From Allantophomopsis cytisporea (lineage: Eukaryota > Ascomycota > Leotiomycetes > Phacidiales > Phacidiaceae): DNA of 64,000 bases. The stretch lies in NCBI GenBank assembly GCA_024752435.1, contig CP103025.1, forward strand, positions 1,426,001 to 1,490,000, in the 5' to 3' direction. Under the pieces are notes generated by a model that was given only the letters and a program-made list of their open reading frames with translations, was not told where the DNA came from and ran no database searches. The stretch's first letter is position 1; each line of letters begins with the position of its first letter. Positions 45,304 to 58,125 of the stretch are shown here, in pieces. A program made the translations under genes and the position numbers.

Positions 45304-46230
45304 GATGATATGATCCCGTTGTAGGAAAATAGCCCAATGTAGGATATATGAAGCGTATTGAGACTCCAATTTTCGGTCATACCTATGACATAACTATTAT
45401 GATGAATACTGCGACTCCGACACATCGGCAGGCTTCACATCACACTGCAGTACCTTGAACTGGGGGACGATTTGCCACTTCCTGTGGAACGGGAAGACAG
45501 GGTTGCCGGGATGTTGATGTTTGCCGGTACTGATCGGATCGGCTTTGATACTTGTCTGTCCCAGATCATCCCCAAATATGAGATGACGGCAGCCGCTCGG
45601 AAGGCGAACACAGGCTCTAGATGCTTGTCTACAAGTTTCGGTTAAATCACCGTACATATCGATTGGCGGGAAGCACATCTTACCCCCATGGCGTATACAT
45701 CTGATCGTGTAGCATTTTTATTCCGAGACGCCAGTACATATACCGTAAGATTTATGTGACGTAGACCTATGTGAGACCATTGGTTGATGTATATGCAGTG
45801 TGAACATGCGAAGTCAGGTGTGATTTGGTATGCTGTCTGTTAGGAGCTTTTATTGCCACTTGTCCATTGTAATCTTTGAAAGAGAAGGAGGAAACGCTAA
45901 TCGTGACACAAGTTTTTAATTTGTCTATTTTACACCATATGTGTTTTATGTGAGAAACAAAAGAAAAACAACTGCTTGAGAAATGAATGAGTGGCTGCTA
46001 TCAACGCTGAATCGCTCAAAATCCATAGTACACTTCACATACATGTGTCGCGTAACGTCATAAAAATATCCTCCAGAGAAACATAAATTCTGAGAAAAAG
46101 AGTAAAACAAGAAAAATGGCTCGTCAATGCGAGAACGAAGAAAAATATACAATTTGTTAGGCAAGGGAGATGACCTTAATTGGGGTGAACTGCTCATATA
46201 GGCCTAGATGAAGAAAACATTTTCTAGTCT
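45304..46230. other. Convergent intergenic region between UTP25 and the amidase gene
   Basis: About 930 bases with both 3' UTRs. One minus-strand frame at 45397-45678 has coding-like codon use and is listed as a weak candidate. Confidence 0.5.
45397..45678 (-). CDS. Weak candidate small hypothetical ORF
   Basis: A 93-codon frame that I do not recognise. From about residue 26 it looks protein-like (LPSGCRHLIFGDDLGQTSIK, then PVFPFHRKWQIVPQFKV) and G/C is favoured at third positions, unlike the AT-rich surroundings. The first 25 residues look random and an intron acceptor-like TTGTAG lies there, so it might be the last exon of a small gene or a relic. Nothing upstream can be tied to it with confidence. 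Confidence 0.22.
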   Translation of the reverse strand: MCFPPIDMYGDLTETCRQASRACVRLPSGCRHLIFGDDLGQTSIKADPISTGKHQHPGNPVFPFHRKWQIVPQFKVLQCDVKPADVSESQYSS

Positions 46231-48897
46231 TCACAAAGCATTGTTAACGGAACTGGTGAGAGCTCCCGGTCCACGACCAAGAGCTACTCGGGGGTTCATG
46301 ACCGCAGTTCCCTGATTCAGGTATCCTTCTCCCACGGCAGATACTGCGTAGGAGTAATCCGCTATTTCTACACCAGTTAGGTATTCATGATCTTCCACGA
46401 CTGTTGCATTGACCGCCTCCACAAAGCGATAGTACAGCTCCTTGTCAAGCGTTGAGTCGTAATCGCTGATACCAACGAACTTAAAGGATTGTTGTGTGCT
46501 CCCAAAGCCTGATGAACCATTAGAGGAACCGAAATATTCAGCCGTACCGTTTTCACGTGTTGTGAGTAGTGTGCCTGAGTAACCATCAACAAGACTTGCT
46601 GTCGCTGGAAGGTGAGCGAATGCCTGTAAGCCGGTTGGGAAGACAGAGTTGCCATCGATCTGAAGGGTCTTTCCGTAATCGACTACCGCGCCCAATGTGA
46701 AGTTTCCAGAACCACTTGGATCAACGAAGTAGGTTGAATTAACATATGCGGGATATGTATAGCTTGCCTTGTAGTAGAAGTTGCCTGTTGTTTGGTCCAT
46801 TCCTGTCGTAGTTTGGTTTACAACCTGGATGCCGCCTTGATCCGTATACAATGCGTCTTGTACAAATCCAAGGCTCTGTGTCCAACCTGCATAGTTCGTA
46901 CCATTCTGTGACTTGATAGCCGAGCTGATAGAGAGGGTTCTTTTCACACTCGTGAAATATGCAAGGGTTTGGTTCGCGCCCGTGCTGTTTTGGGTGAGGT
47001 GTTGGTTAACAGCAATAGAGGGAGCGGGGAGAAGAACCGAAGGGTAATCACCCGTTGTGATTGAATCTTCGTCATCAAGCCAAATGAAGATTTTTCCAGT
47101 AACGTACCAGCTACTGCCGACAGTTTCAGTGATCGTAGCAGTAACATTGCCATCGTCAAGCAATCCAGCCACTTTGATTTCGAATTTGTGGTCAGAGCCG
47201 TCGGAAAGCACACCAAGCCAAGGTGTAATGTCAATTTCTGTCTCTTTCAAATCAAAAGCATCGATCCCAACGATTGGTCTCCAAAGCCCCGGTACCACGC
47301 CACCTGTGAAGACAACTGGAAATGGCCATTGGACACCAGCTAGTTGATCATCAATGTACAGCTGGACTTCGCGAAATGGTGAGTATCCATATAAGGTCCC
47401 TACATCGTCATCTGCGAACGTAGAGGTGTCAGATTGAAATACATTACCCCACCAGAACTCTTCCGTTGCCTGACCGCATGCCGAGATGGAAAAGACAGCT
47501 CGATTCGCATTTTGAGGGAACGCGATTGTGTTCGTCGCGTTATCTGCGGGCAGTGTGAATATACTCGCAGCACTCTCATTGCCCTTTCGTGCCGAGATGG
47601 GAAGAATAAGGGCAGCTGGATCGACAGTATCTTGGCTTGTGAAAAATGTTGCTGTCAGAGTAGTATTGAAGTGACCTGTGTAGGTACTATCTATCAAATT
47701 TCCAAGATCGAAGATGAGTGTCTGGGGTTGATTCCAGAAGTATAGATATTCGGTCATATCTTTTATATAGGTCCATTCGATGCCATATGTCGTGGGTTCC
47801 GCGGTAGATGTTCTCCATACCTCAGTGTCACCAAAGTACATGAGGGCGAGACGGTCATATTGTCGGCCTTTCGAAGTAACTGTGAAATTCATCACAACAC
47901 GGTTGAAAGAGCATGATGGTGGGGTATAATTCCCTGATTAATCTAGAGTAAGCGCGTGCCAAGAAGAAGAGGAGAAAAAAAAAAGCATAAAGACTTAGGA
48001 GAAGTATGAGAAGTGCTGATTTGTGAGTTTTTGCCACACTCAAGAACAGAAATCATAGGTCGAATTCAATAGTTTTTGAAGATGGGTGTAACGCTTCTCA
48101 GCCCTATCAACTTATGTTGAAGCCTCAATCACATGTTTCTGATGCTTATAGGCACCCGCTTTATTTGGAGGATACGCACCAGACCACGAGGAGATTGATC
48201 TCTACGAAAAGACCACATATCCACTGGTGTCTGGATTTGTGGATTGTTTTGGGCAATGAGTCTGACCACGATGGCCAGATTTATAGTTTGCGTAGGGGTC
48301 TAACATAGAGATGGGTGTCTCACCTACAAAAGGCTGTCCGTAACTATAGCCAAATGAATAATCCATCAGAACAAGCGAACAAGCAGTTGTCGCGTTCACT
48401 GTTGCAATCGACGTGGTATTCTCGCTTCCCGTCGAGGAGGTCGTGTCATCCACGACGCCTTCTGGAACAAAAACCGGCTGGTAGACTTGGAAAACCTCCA
48501 AGGTCGGCGTAGCGGTCGAGGTGGTGGAGCTAACAGTTGCTGCGAATCCCTTTTCGACAATGTTCGAAGAGTGAGAGTCATCATATTTCTCGTGTTTCTC
48601 ACTACGGTGAGATTGGGTTCGCAAGTAACTAACCATCAGCAAAGAGAGTGCTAAGAACACCAGCACCTGCAGCTGTGACTGCTGTCGTGATAAGAATTTA
48701 CGGGGCAATCTGGATCTACGCCATTTGCTATCGTTGTTGGATTTCTTCACCAGCAAGCTCGCTTTTTCAGAGATCGAATGAACACCATGATCGGATTCCA
48801 TTAGATCCTGTATATCCGATCCAGTTGCTGATGGTCGGAGCTCAGGGGGTGGTAACTCCATGGTTTCGTAGCTGTTCTGAGGTGCAGAGGTTTCCAT
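46231..48897 (-). CDS. PNGase A-like peptide-N4-(N-acetyl-glucosaminyl)asparagine amidase, membrane anchored
   Basis: Family members cleave N-glycans from glycoproteins between Asn and GlcNAc; this one would act in the secretory pathway or at the cell surface. Exons on the minus strand: 48324-48897 and 46231-47933, separated by a 390-nt intron (GTGAGA..ATCAG); product 758 residues. The join reads SYGQPFVGNYTPPSCSFNRV, exactly the family pattern, so the long intron is real although much larger than others here. Residues about 75-92 are a single hydrophobic anchor after a basic stretch (type II topology), followed by a Ser/Thr-rich stem. The catalytic-type domain starts near residue 145 (LEVFQVYQPVFVPEG) and includes DRLALMYFGDTEVWRTSTAE and LIFDLGNLIDSTYTGHFNTT. 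Many N-X-S/T sites are present, fitting a luminal domain. Catalytic residues cannot be assigned from this sequence alone. Confidence 0.9.
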
Positions 48898-49053
48898 TGT
48901 GATGTCAGACCTTGCAGCGTTACAGGACTTTCAGCAGATTGAATAGGGTACTGCAGGCAGTGTATACTATGAGGCGATCAAACTTCCTGGCACAAATAAG
49001 CCAATGTGGTACGGCGTCGTTTTCGCGAAGCCGATGCAAGAGACAACTGCAAA

Positions 49054-49431
49054 TTATGAGCTGCCAATGGGCCGAGGCTGACTGTTCCAGTACCGTGCTT
49101 TGGCTGCTGCTGCACGAGGATCTCCACTGTATCTTAACTGATAGTAGTTGAAAACGGCAAACTCTAGCTTTGAAAGTATGTATGAGTCCGGCTGGGCTAC
49201 GATCTTGCTCCAGACTTCCGTGACGTAGGTTTCGAGCGCAGTAACAGTCTCAACACTGAGGGGCTCTTCTCCGTCTCTGGCCTTCTCCAAGTGATAGGCA
49301 ATGGAAGAGTTATTCTGTGTCATGGTTGTATTACTATATGTCTTCTTGGGCGATGGAGAATTCTTATGAAAAGAAGACGGAATGAGACCTAAAACTGAAG
49401 GGGCCTCCATTGAAATATGAGAAATAGCCAT
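49054..49431 (-). CDS. Small conserved-looking fungal protein of unknown function
   Basis: Single exon, up to 125 residues. An internal ATG at 49323 (MTQNNSSIAYHLEKARDGEE) is the more likely start, giving 89 residues. The C-terminal part reads like a compact all-helical domain (LETYVTEVWSKIVAQPDSYI, then LSKLEFAVFNYYQLRYSGDP, then AAAAKARYW). I recall similar short proteins in other filamentous ascomycetes, but no function. There is no signal peptide or membrane segment. It lies head-to-tail upstream of the amidase gene with only 156 bp between its stop and the amidase ATG, so transcripts may overlap. Confidence 0.6.
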   Translation of the reverse strand: MAISHISMEAPSVLGLIPSSFHKNSPSPKKTYSNTTMTQNNSSIAYHLEKARDGEEPLSVETVTALETYVTEVWSKIVAQPDSYILSKLEFAVFNYYQLRYSGDPRAAAAKARYWNSQPRPIGSS

Positions 49432-52400
49432 GGAGACAACATATAAGAACTTTTATATGTTGAGTACGTGCTCAAGGTTCAAACACCAGGTCTCGAATAA
49501 GAATGAGGCAGATATGTAGAAAACAATGTGAGAGTAAGCAAACAAATCTAAGCATAGAGATGACTGGTAGGCGAAGAGCTGCAGAACGTTCATACGCATG
49601 CCACTTCGTCTACCTGCTGTTCTGCTAGCTAGGTTACTTCTTTGCATTGCCAAGACTTTTTTTCTTTATGACTGGTTATGTGGGGGCATGCGTGCGGTGG
49701 TGTTAAGGGGGAGGGTGTCAAGAGGACTATGGATATTGTAACAATGAAGTTGCAGAGACGCGCCAATTACACACAACAGACTCACCTTCAACGGAACCCA
49801 GAACACTGGGACCTATTAGAGCGAATTTTCTATCACCTTTCCCCTCCGGACTTGCTTTTCCGTTCGTTTCTGCTGCTCTTGATTTGCCAATTCCTTAGCT
49901 TACTTACTCACTGACCATATGATTCGTAGTAATTTTGGCTGTCCTTCACAAGATGTTCGGGTAGTTGGGCGTCTTCCGCCTCCACCACTTCGGATTATTC
50001 CTACGCTTTGAACAATCAAACGTTTCACCGAATTGTTAGGAGCTAGTGTTTGCAGTAGTCTCTCCTTAGCTTTGGAGACAAGGGAGATGTTTGGGTATCA
50101 GTGTAAGCCTGTTGTCTGTGTTAGGTGGCACAAAAAGGGGAGCACAGCATGAAAAAGTAGAAGCGCTGTACTATAGAAAAAGATGTAGTAGTCGATGCAG
50201 AAATTCGCAGACTAAATATCTCCTGCAAAATGGGTCATCGTAAACAATCGTGATGGTGAGAAATTCTTGAAACAGTGACTTGTCTGCCATTGGCTGCGTA
50301 CTCGCGATGCTCATGTCTCCGAGTGCGTCCTCACAATCAGCCTTAGACAGAGGCTAGACACCAGCCGCCACCAACATTATGGAAAACATAGGTAGCGTAG
50401 ATATAGCCCGTGGTATCGTCCGTATAGAGTAGAAGCTAGAGCCTGCGGAGCTTCTGGCTTTGCCATGGCAATGGCTAAAGAAGGGTCTGTACGTACATTC
50501 GATCATTCAAACTACAGTCAATTACTCGCTCTGCTGTGCACCCTACGCAATGCGGGGAGAGGTGGGTGCGCGTTCCTATATGGATATGTACTGCGCATGT
50601 ACCGTTGAGCAGCAGCCGCAGACGCACTCGTGATTTATGGAGAGATCAGTGCGAGAGACAAAGAAGGTAACGAGCTGGCGGGATCTGCTTGGTACGCGGA
50701 TCTCGGGGGAGGAGGCTTTGGTGACCAGCTAATGTATGCACGAGGAGCTTCTTTATGCCTCTGGAGCTGTAGAGATGCGCAGAAGGGTCCTGGGCTGAGG
50801 TGCCTATGGGCGACGACTGGCAATAGAATGCTGATCTCTGTGCCATACGCCACAATTGACTCTTTAATCCGGAGGCTGTAGGAGGCGACTGGAGCGTTGA
50901 GGCAACGAAACAGTGGATGGATTTGTTGTGAGGTTGTCCGATTTAGGTGCACATATGTTTGGACAATCTCGCTTTTGGCAGGGTAACAAACGACCGAGGT
51001 ATGAACAAGTACAAAGCGTGTTTATGTCGTCAAAGTCAAGGGCGAATTCCCGGGATTAATCCAAGGGTACAAATATTGAGGTAACCTAGATAAGTAAAGT
51101 GAAGTCTATCAATAAGAACAAAGTCAGTCAGGTATCTATGGTAGATACAGATACGCAGAGTATTACAGCAGTACAACGGACACCTACCTGGTAGTACTTG
51201 TGTGCAGTACCAAAGACAGAGAAAGATTGGTACCTATGGACAGATGATTAGAATCATGATGAATCAAGCATGTAAAATAAACTGATAAGGATTATTATGG
51301 CGATTACAAATCAGCAATTTGAATACTGCATCCGGGAGAGGATGTACATATGCATATTTGCACTTCAGTCCGGGATCCGACATTTGAAGCACGAAGATAT
51401 CCGAATTATGGTCTTTATTCATGCTATGCATATATTTACTTCATGAATACACATATACATACATATATGGTCTCTACCTAGCCTGTAGCACGTCGACGGG
51501 GTCTTTTGGGGCTGGTAACTAATACTAGAGACAATAACTGCAAGCGTACGACACTACCTACATCTTCTGTATTGGCGACCCCCTGATTAAATACCACTCG
51601 CTTCATAACATCAGAGTTATCTTATGGGCACACTCTCATACTTCTGACTCCCGTACGGCTTTACTCAATGCGGTGATAGATGTACCCGTATCTACCCGTT
51701 GTTGTGTATACTCGCAGATAAGTATCTATCAATATTCTACAACCTTTCGACTCCTCATGCTACTCAACATGTCCTGTTAATTTAAGTTTCCTCTAAGAGA
51801 AACTGTATCTCGGCCCCATCTATAGTACCAAATTAAGTAGTACTCAACTACTACAGATGAGATCTCAGCCCTCTAATCCCTATAAAGAACGATATAAGTT
51901 CCCACAAGATGATTAATACCCTTACCACACCTCGAGCCTACTATGTTTTGCCCGAGCTAACATTGATGTGGCAGCTGTATCGAAGATATAGATCCTCCAT
52001 TGGCTGCGAGAGGGTAGTACTTCACTTATCTCCACATCTCTCCTCTAATTACAGAATAGATATTCGGAATAGCTTCCTAGCGAACAGGTCTGAAGAATCC
52101 CCCAAGTTCATGAGGAACTAGGATGTCTACACTGCATATATGTAGTCTCAAGTACCCCGACGGCTGGTAATGCTTGTTTGTATTCCAGCCACATCAATCT
52201 GCCTTATCACCCTGGATCCCTGCACTACCAGTGTCAAATCGCGTGACCGTCAAATTTGCCTTCCATGAGCATTAGCCCATAGTCCCTTCAGCAATCCAAC
52301 ATCGAATTAGGCGTCCTCAACGGTAGAAAGGCAACAGGCTCTACTGGGAGACACATGCGATTCGTATTTCGGATCCTTTCTGCTGGTGTTCAAGGCAGTA

Positions 52401-55400
52401 CGTCCTCTCACTCGACGCAGGCCAGGGTCTCAAGCAGGCTCTAGGCCTTCAAGGCCACAGGTAAGGCAAGGCTTGAGGCAATGTGCATGTTTATGAGCAA
52501 TTCTGAGATCGAATAGTTCTTCGTCACATACAAATTTAGCATGTCCGATGTGCTCTGAAGTGCATATATAAATTTGATGCAAGTGCGGACATTCTCAGTA
52601 CATATTCGGAGATTCGTACAGAAATTTACACGGTCACAGTTGAAAGGAATGAGGGGCAACTCCCTGGCCTCCTTACTAGCTGGAACTTGCCGATGATCTT
52701 AGCACGCCCAATTTACTCTTGAAATATCGACATCGGATTGCAGCAGCAAGTGTCCTTCCATGCTAACATTGGCAGATGGGGAGATAGCCCAACGATCATC
52801 AGTTTGATTCCTATTTACTCCAAATGGTACTAAGGTGTGGTACCTTGTCATACCTCGTTGTTCGTCATGCTCTGTTCTGAGATACTTTAAGTACTTGACA
52901 GGCTGAAGCATTCTTGAGAAGCGTTTATTGGCTTGGTTTTGGTGGACCATAGATCCAAGTCACTTGATGGAATACGCTCTAGGTACCCTGGGTTTACTCA
53001 GAGCAATGGCTTGTACTTCGTACGGTATGCAAGTACAGGTCTTGTACAGGTAAACACTTCATTGGTTTGGAGTAAGCAGAAGCATGACCGGGAGCCGGGT
53101 AGTTTGACAACGAGGCCTTCCCGGCAAATATCACGAAAGAACAAATTAGGTGTCATATCCGTGAAGCTAGGACAAATTGTATGTGTTGGTTTCCGCTCGT
53201 GTACGGATGTACTCCCGAGTCGCAAACTCAATAAGCATCACTGGGCGTCCCGTGCCTCTTAGTGTAGTGTGTCCGTACGAATAGGTACGTCTGAATCTGT
53301 AGCCTGCCGATATGATGTCGGTTCACTAGAGTTTGTCATAAATAATCCTGGCACATTAGGTACTCTACCAAGGTCCCCAGAATTCCAGAAGCCGGAAAAT
53401 TCCCATGAGTCACCCTCCACCATCAAGTCACAAAAAGTCCATGTTCGCAGTGTGCTTAGAGCAATGCGATTTCAGGGTTGTGCAGAAATCAATAATGCAT
53501 ATTTGTATAGCAATTGATTCCTGGTTGTCCCCTGCATATGCTCATAGGCATCATCTGGCATGGAATCCGTTCGTGGTTTGCCCAGGTCGGCAGATACTAA
53601 GCTCTGAGTGGATGTCGGCAGTGGCAATACATATTTCTATGTGTTGGATATGGACAAGGAGCTGGGGAAGTTAAGATATCTGAAGAAGGCGTTGGAGCTT
53701 GGTTGTCCGCGGTCGCAAAATCGAGGCTGGCGCAATGCTCAGTTCAACAGTGTCCACCCCTAAGATCGTCTATCAACTCAACGCAGAGCAGGGTGCTCGA
53801 AAACCCCTTCATGTTGGCTTTCCCATACATTTGCGTTCTGAAGATCCTATATGCTTGAAGAAATATCTGCAAAAGAGACTGGGTTTTGCGGATTTTGAAA
53901 CTTACAGGCTTAACTCCTACAACACGTCAGCTTTTATGGTTGCATCAGAAGGCTGATACATCTCAGGGGAGGGCTCTCTCAGATGCCTCGCGCAAGATTC
54001 CCTCTGATTCAGTTCTGAATGCGATACAAACAATCTTTAAAGTTTAGAAATAAAAGTACTCACTTTGGTAAAATGCAAGTGCAATATGTAATTCATAAAC
54101 TGGTGAGCAGAGGGATTCAATAGCCATAAATCTTGAATGTCAACGAAAATCCTCCACCATATTCGGGTTGTCTCACATTACCCCACCGGTTTATCCTATA
54201 AAGTACGATAGGCTTACGACAGAACCCTTTACTCAACACCTAGATCGCCGAGTCCTTACATTTGCTTTTGTCTCAGTACAAATCCTCTGTTCGATTCAGA
54301 TAAGCTGGAAAGAAGTCTAAGATTAGAAAGAAACTCGCTGTGTGAGGTGCAAATCATATCAACCATAGCAAAGCAGAAGAAATGACGTCCATCTTGACCG
54401 AAATTCTCCCATGGCTTTCTTTTGAGGGTTCATTCGAAGGCCAATGGATCTGAGAATAGAGGACTTCTGAAAGCAATCCACGCTGTCGTTCTCTTTTAAG
54501 TACAAAACAAACTTACATTTACGGCACCTAGCTATTTGTTCAGATTAGGAGAGCGTCTCGACGCGACCTGCTTTCATATACTTACATACTTCAGTGTGTG
54601 GAGTGATTCTTGCTTCATCAGTTCAGCAACTGTGACTTCCAATGCAACTGATGGCAATTATTCCCATTATTCAATCACTGGCATACTTCCAGAAACTCTT
54701 ATTAACGGGAGTAAGGAAAAAAGCAAAAGCATTTTACACGAACTGCCAAATGCCACCTTTGACCTCACTTGCTTAAGTCATGAGAAGAAACGGGCTACTA
54801 GAAAAGTGTATCGCTTACTGACTGTGGAGGACTGACTGATGAATCTGTGTTCGTAGTCTCGGCTTCTCCAGGGCACGGATCACGGGAAGGATCTTATATT
54901 GGTCTCAGTCGACTGTTGTTCAGTTTTTAGTTGAATCAACTCCTCTCACCAACAAAATCGGACCTTTTATTTACTACGGTAATTCGATAGATATGTATCT
55001 TGTAACATCTATTGACATGGAATGTGGTGTCTGAACCGTTTCCAAGTCTTGAAGAACACAGAAAAGATTGCCTCACGAAAAGGGTTTTAACTATGGTATG
55101 CTTGGTTATTGCATAGGTACCTACTTGACGTTTACCCCGACTTTGGAAGTCACCCATTTATGCCTAATCGCCCTATGATTTTCTATACTCTACTGTATGT
55201 AGTTATCCAGCGATACATATGAATCACCAGCGTCATTTAATGTTATATGGATCATTTATTGGTGCTAAGCTACGCGCTGCGGTCGATCCTATAGCCATCC
55301 TTGGGCAAAATTCATAAAAAAGGATAGCCCTGCTAGCTTCTAGGATCATCAACAAATCGTCGGCGATAGGGCATGAGTTGCAAATTGCTAGATAGGTATG

Positions 55401-57543
55401 TTTTGATATCTCCGATCCCTATCCATAGAAACGCTTCTCTCGTATGTGAAGTACCCAGTCCTGTGCTATACATATTATCTGTATCATGATTAAGCGTTCT
55501 GTATGATAAAGCTAATGATAGCGTCAATTTGATCAGGTATTCTGATAGGGATGATGATAAGTACTACGTAAACAGTATGGAAATAGGTGAGCTTCGCTGA
55601 TATACAGGCTCGAGATCTTCATACTAGAGGAAAGTTTCAGCAACCTCAATGATACGACTTTTGTGAGGTGCTACTTTTTGGACCCTGGAAAGGATGGATA
55701 TATGAAAAGGTAGATAGATACCTTAGGTGGTGAGCCAAGCCATGCACAAAATGTTCTGATCGTGCACGGAAAAGGCTTCATCTAATCCACTCCTCACAAA
55801 CCCTTGACGCAAGGATTCCATGAGATGGGATCATAACGTCGTGCTTTGCTCGGGTGTCCTCTGGATATTTTCATACGTAAAGCCATATGTATCCATAGCA
55901 ATCTTGCATACTGATCATACTGTTAGTATCATGATGTTGTCGTTTCTCTTCTGCGTCAAAAGATGGAATGTTGAGCAGCAGTCATTCGAAGATAACGAGG
56001 TCTCCACTAGCTGGTCAAAAACTTGCTCAGCAAGATGTGATCAGTAAACCGCAAAATTGACGCAGCCGGATGATATACTTTATTCATTGGTTTGGGAGGT
56101 TAGATCATGATGCTTGCGAGCAGAATGTTTACTTATCATAACCACTTCCATCCGAGAAAAAAACATTTAAACATCCAGCAACCCTCGTGCCCTTCTCCTC
56201 TGTCTGTTCAGCTAACGCTCATTTTACATCGCGAAGCCTCAACGTGAGCGCAATCTACGCCAGACTTCTCCACACTATTAATTACAGAGACTGATGAGAT
56301 AAGATCGGCAATACGTCCCATATCGCCTGGACCCTCTTTCGACCCCTATGGAATCATCGCGAGCACTTCACGATTTACGTGACCTTAATTTGACGCCGTG
56401 TGCTTTTGGAACGCGACTCGGATCCGACAAGTCTTGTGATACTGAGCGCATCAGTATGACTAAGTGCGGATATACGGAACATATCGATGTCTGGCTCACG
56501 AGCCTTTGTGTTGGCAAGACTTGAGTTTATATTCACCTCCCGAGATTAAATTGATGGCATAAGTGAATTGACGAGTTCCATGCCTGAGGTTGCAGGTAAC
56601 ACAACATCTCTCGCGCTCTCTCTCTGCTACGTCGGAGTTGTTTCCTTTATTATTTTCCCTCCTTGCTATTATTTTGTACTTTCTCTCAATTTGCTCCGTC
56701 TTTCCTTCTTCTTTCCTTCCTCTCACATCTTTTCTTCTTCTCTTCTCCTCCTGAGAGTCTCTGAAGGATACCTTAGGTAGTAAGCATGAGCTTCTAGACC
56801 CTACCGCTTTCAGTTGGCGTGGGTTACTTATCAGCTAACATGCACGGCATTCACACAGTGCAGCAATGTAGCAACGATTTGGAATTCAGACCTGTCGGTC
56901 GGACACTGTGGGCCGACATCAACACCAATTTGTCATTGGACCCCTCACCTAACTTTGGGTGCCTCACTTGTCATGTTGGATTCGAATTTCAATGTTAACA
57001 TCTGAATAATGACGGAGAACCACAGCAGCAGAATAAGAAGAGGAATTGTTTGACCTTTCAACTACTCGAAGACCAGGCGAAGCTGGAGCAACAGGTATAA
57101 AAGCTACTGCAAATCCGCCTTCCAAATAAACGTTTATTTCAACGTCAATTTAAGATGTGAACGTCACAGCTCAGTCTTACACGGTCCTTGAAAGCTTGAG
57201 CAGGGATGAGCGACGTAATTCCAAATACCGCACCACAGAAGGTGCAACATGTCCCAATCAGGTTCAATTGAAGCACTTTGTAGGAACGTTGCTATGCTCC
57301 TTCTAGATAAAGTTCTTTCAACCCCTACTATCAGTCGTTATCAATGGTCAGATCATCAGCCATGGCTGACGTAGGTTTGAGATACGGACTGCCCCTCCCT
57401 CTAATGACATAGTGCAGCTAAGGTATAAGTATCATCTCACGTTCTCTGAGCTTTCTTTCTTTCATCTCCAGACAACAACTCACAAAAGACCAAAACAATA
57501 CCTACCTTGCATTATCTCAGACTTTACCAACAACATTGACAAA
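49432..57543. other. Gene-poor region
   Basis: About 8.1 kb without a supported gene. The longest frames are about 110 codons, occur on both strands and show no domain. AT content is high between 51.0 and 56.2 kb, with many short palindromic tata/taca stretches. A long pyrimidine tract lies at about 56605-56752. I see no transposase, reverse transcriptase or long terminal repeat, but heavily decayed transposons cannot be excluded by eye. The last few hundred bases should hold the GFA gene promoter (a TATA-like ggtataagta at about 57422). Confidence 0.5.
56605..56752 (+). repeat. Polypyrimidine-rich tract
   Basis: About 150 bases of mostly C and T on the plus strand (for example ctctctctctgc, then ctttccttcttctttccttc). 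It is interrupted by a few purines. It creates a Phe/Leu/Ser-rich chance frame. It might be a promoter element or a structure-forming tract. Confidence 0.75.
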
Positions 57544-58125
57544 ATGACTTCTACTGGAAAGTGTCTTTGCGGCGAGACCGAGTGGACCGTCAAGCTCGAG
57601 GATCAGGCACATATTCTTTGGTAAGTCAATATGCCTTGTGATACACTAGTTTACGAACGTTTAATTGACTCGTGCTCTAGCCACTGCAACACCTGTAAGT
57701 TCTCCACGATCTCAATCGAAAACCGTGAACGAAAACATATCTGATGCACTATCTAGGCAAGGCTTTGTCCGGTGGTGCCTACACTCTCAACCAGATTGTA
57801 CCAAAGGAGAATGTCAAGGTCACTAAGGGCTCCTTGAAGACTTATACATACAAGGGCGATTCAGGTAAGATAATGCAATTCTTTTTCCATCGGAAGGATA
57901 TCATGCTCACCAATTGCAGGCAACCCAGTCATCTGCTCCTATTGCCCAAACTGCACCACTCATCCATTCCACGAACAGACTGTCCTTGGAGATAAGCTCG
58001 TTGTCCGCACCATTCTCCTCGATGAGGGGAAGAAGCTCCCAGCTGCTGCTGAGATTTATGGCAAGGATAGACTCTCCTGGGAGAAGGAAGTTGCTACCAC
58101 CTTTGATGTTCTCCCACCCTCATAG
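57544..58125 (+). CDS. GFA/CENP-V domain zinc protein (glutathione-dependent formaldehyde-activating-like)
   Basis: A small zinc-binding protein of 134 residues related to Gfa (S-(hydroxymethyl)glutathione synthase-like). Four exons: 57544-57620, 57681-57694 (only 14 nt), 57757-57864 and 57920-58125. The introns are 60, 62 and 55 nt, all GT-AG. The spliced product has the family cysteines: C7 and C9 (KCLCGETEW), C26-H-C28-N-T-C31 across three exons, and C72, C75 and C78 (ICSYCPNCTTHPF). It contains the typical KALSGGAYTLNQIVPKENVK strand region and GNPVICSYC. The CxxC/HxC spacing fits structural and catalytic zinc sites. Fungal genomes carry many Gfa paralogues, so a formaldehyde role is not certain. 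No glutathione-dependent formaldehyde dehydrogenase gene is nearby. An isolated gene inside gene-poor DNA. Confidence 0.92.
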
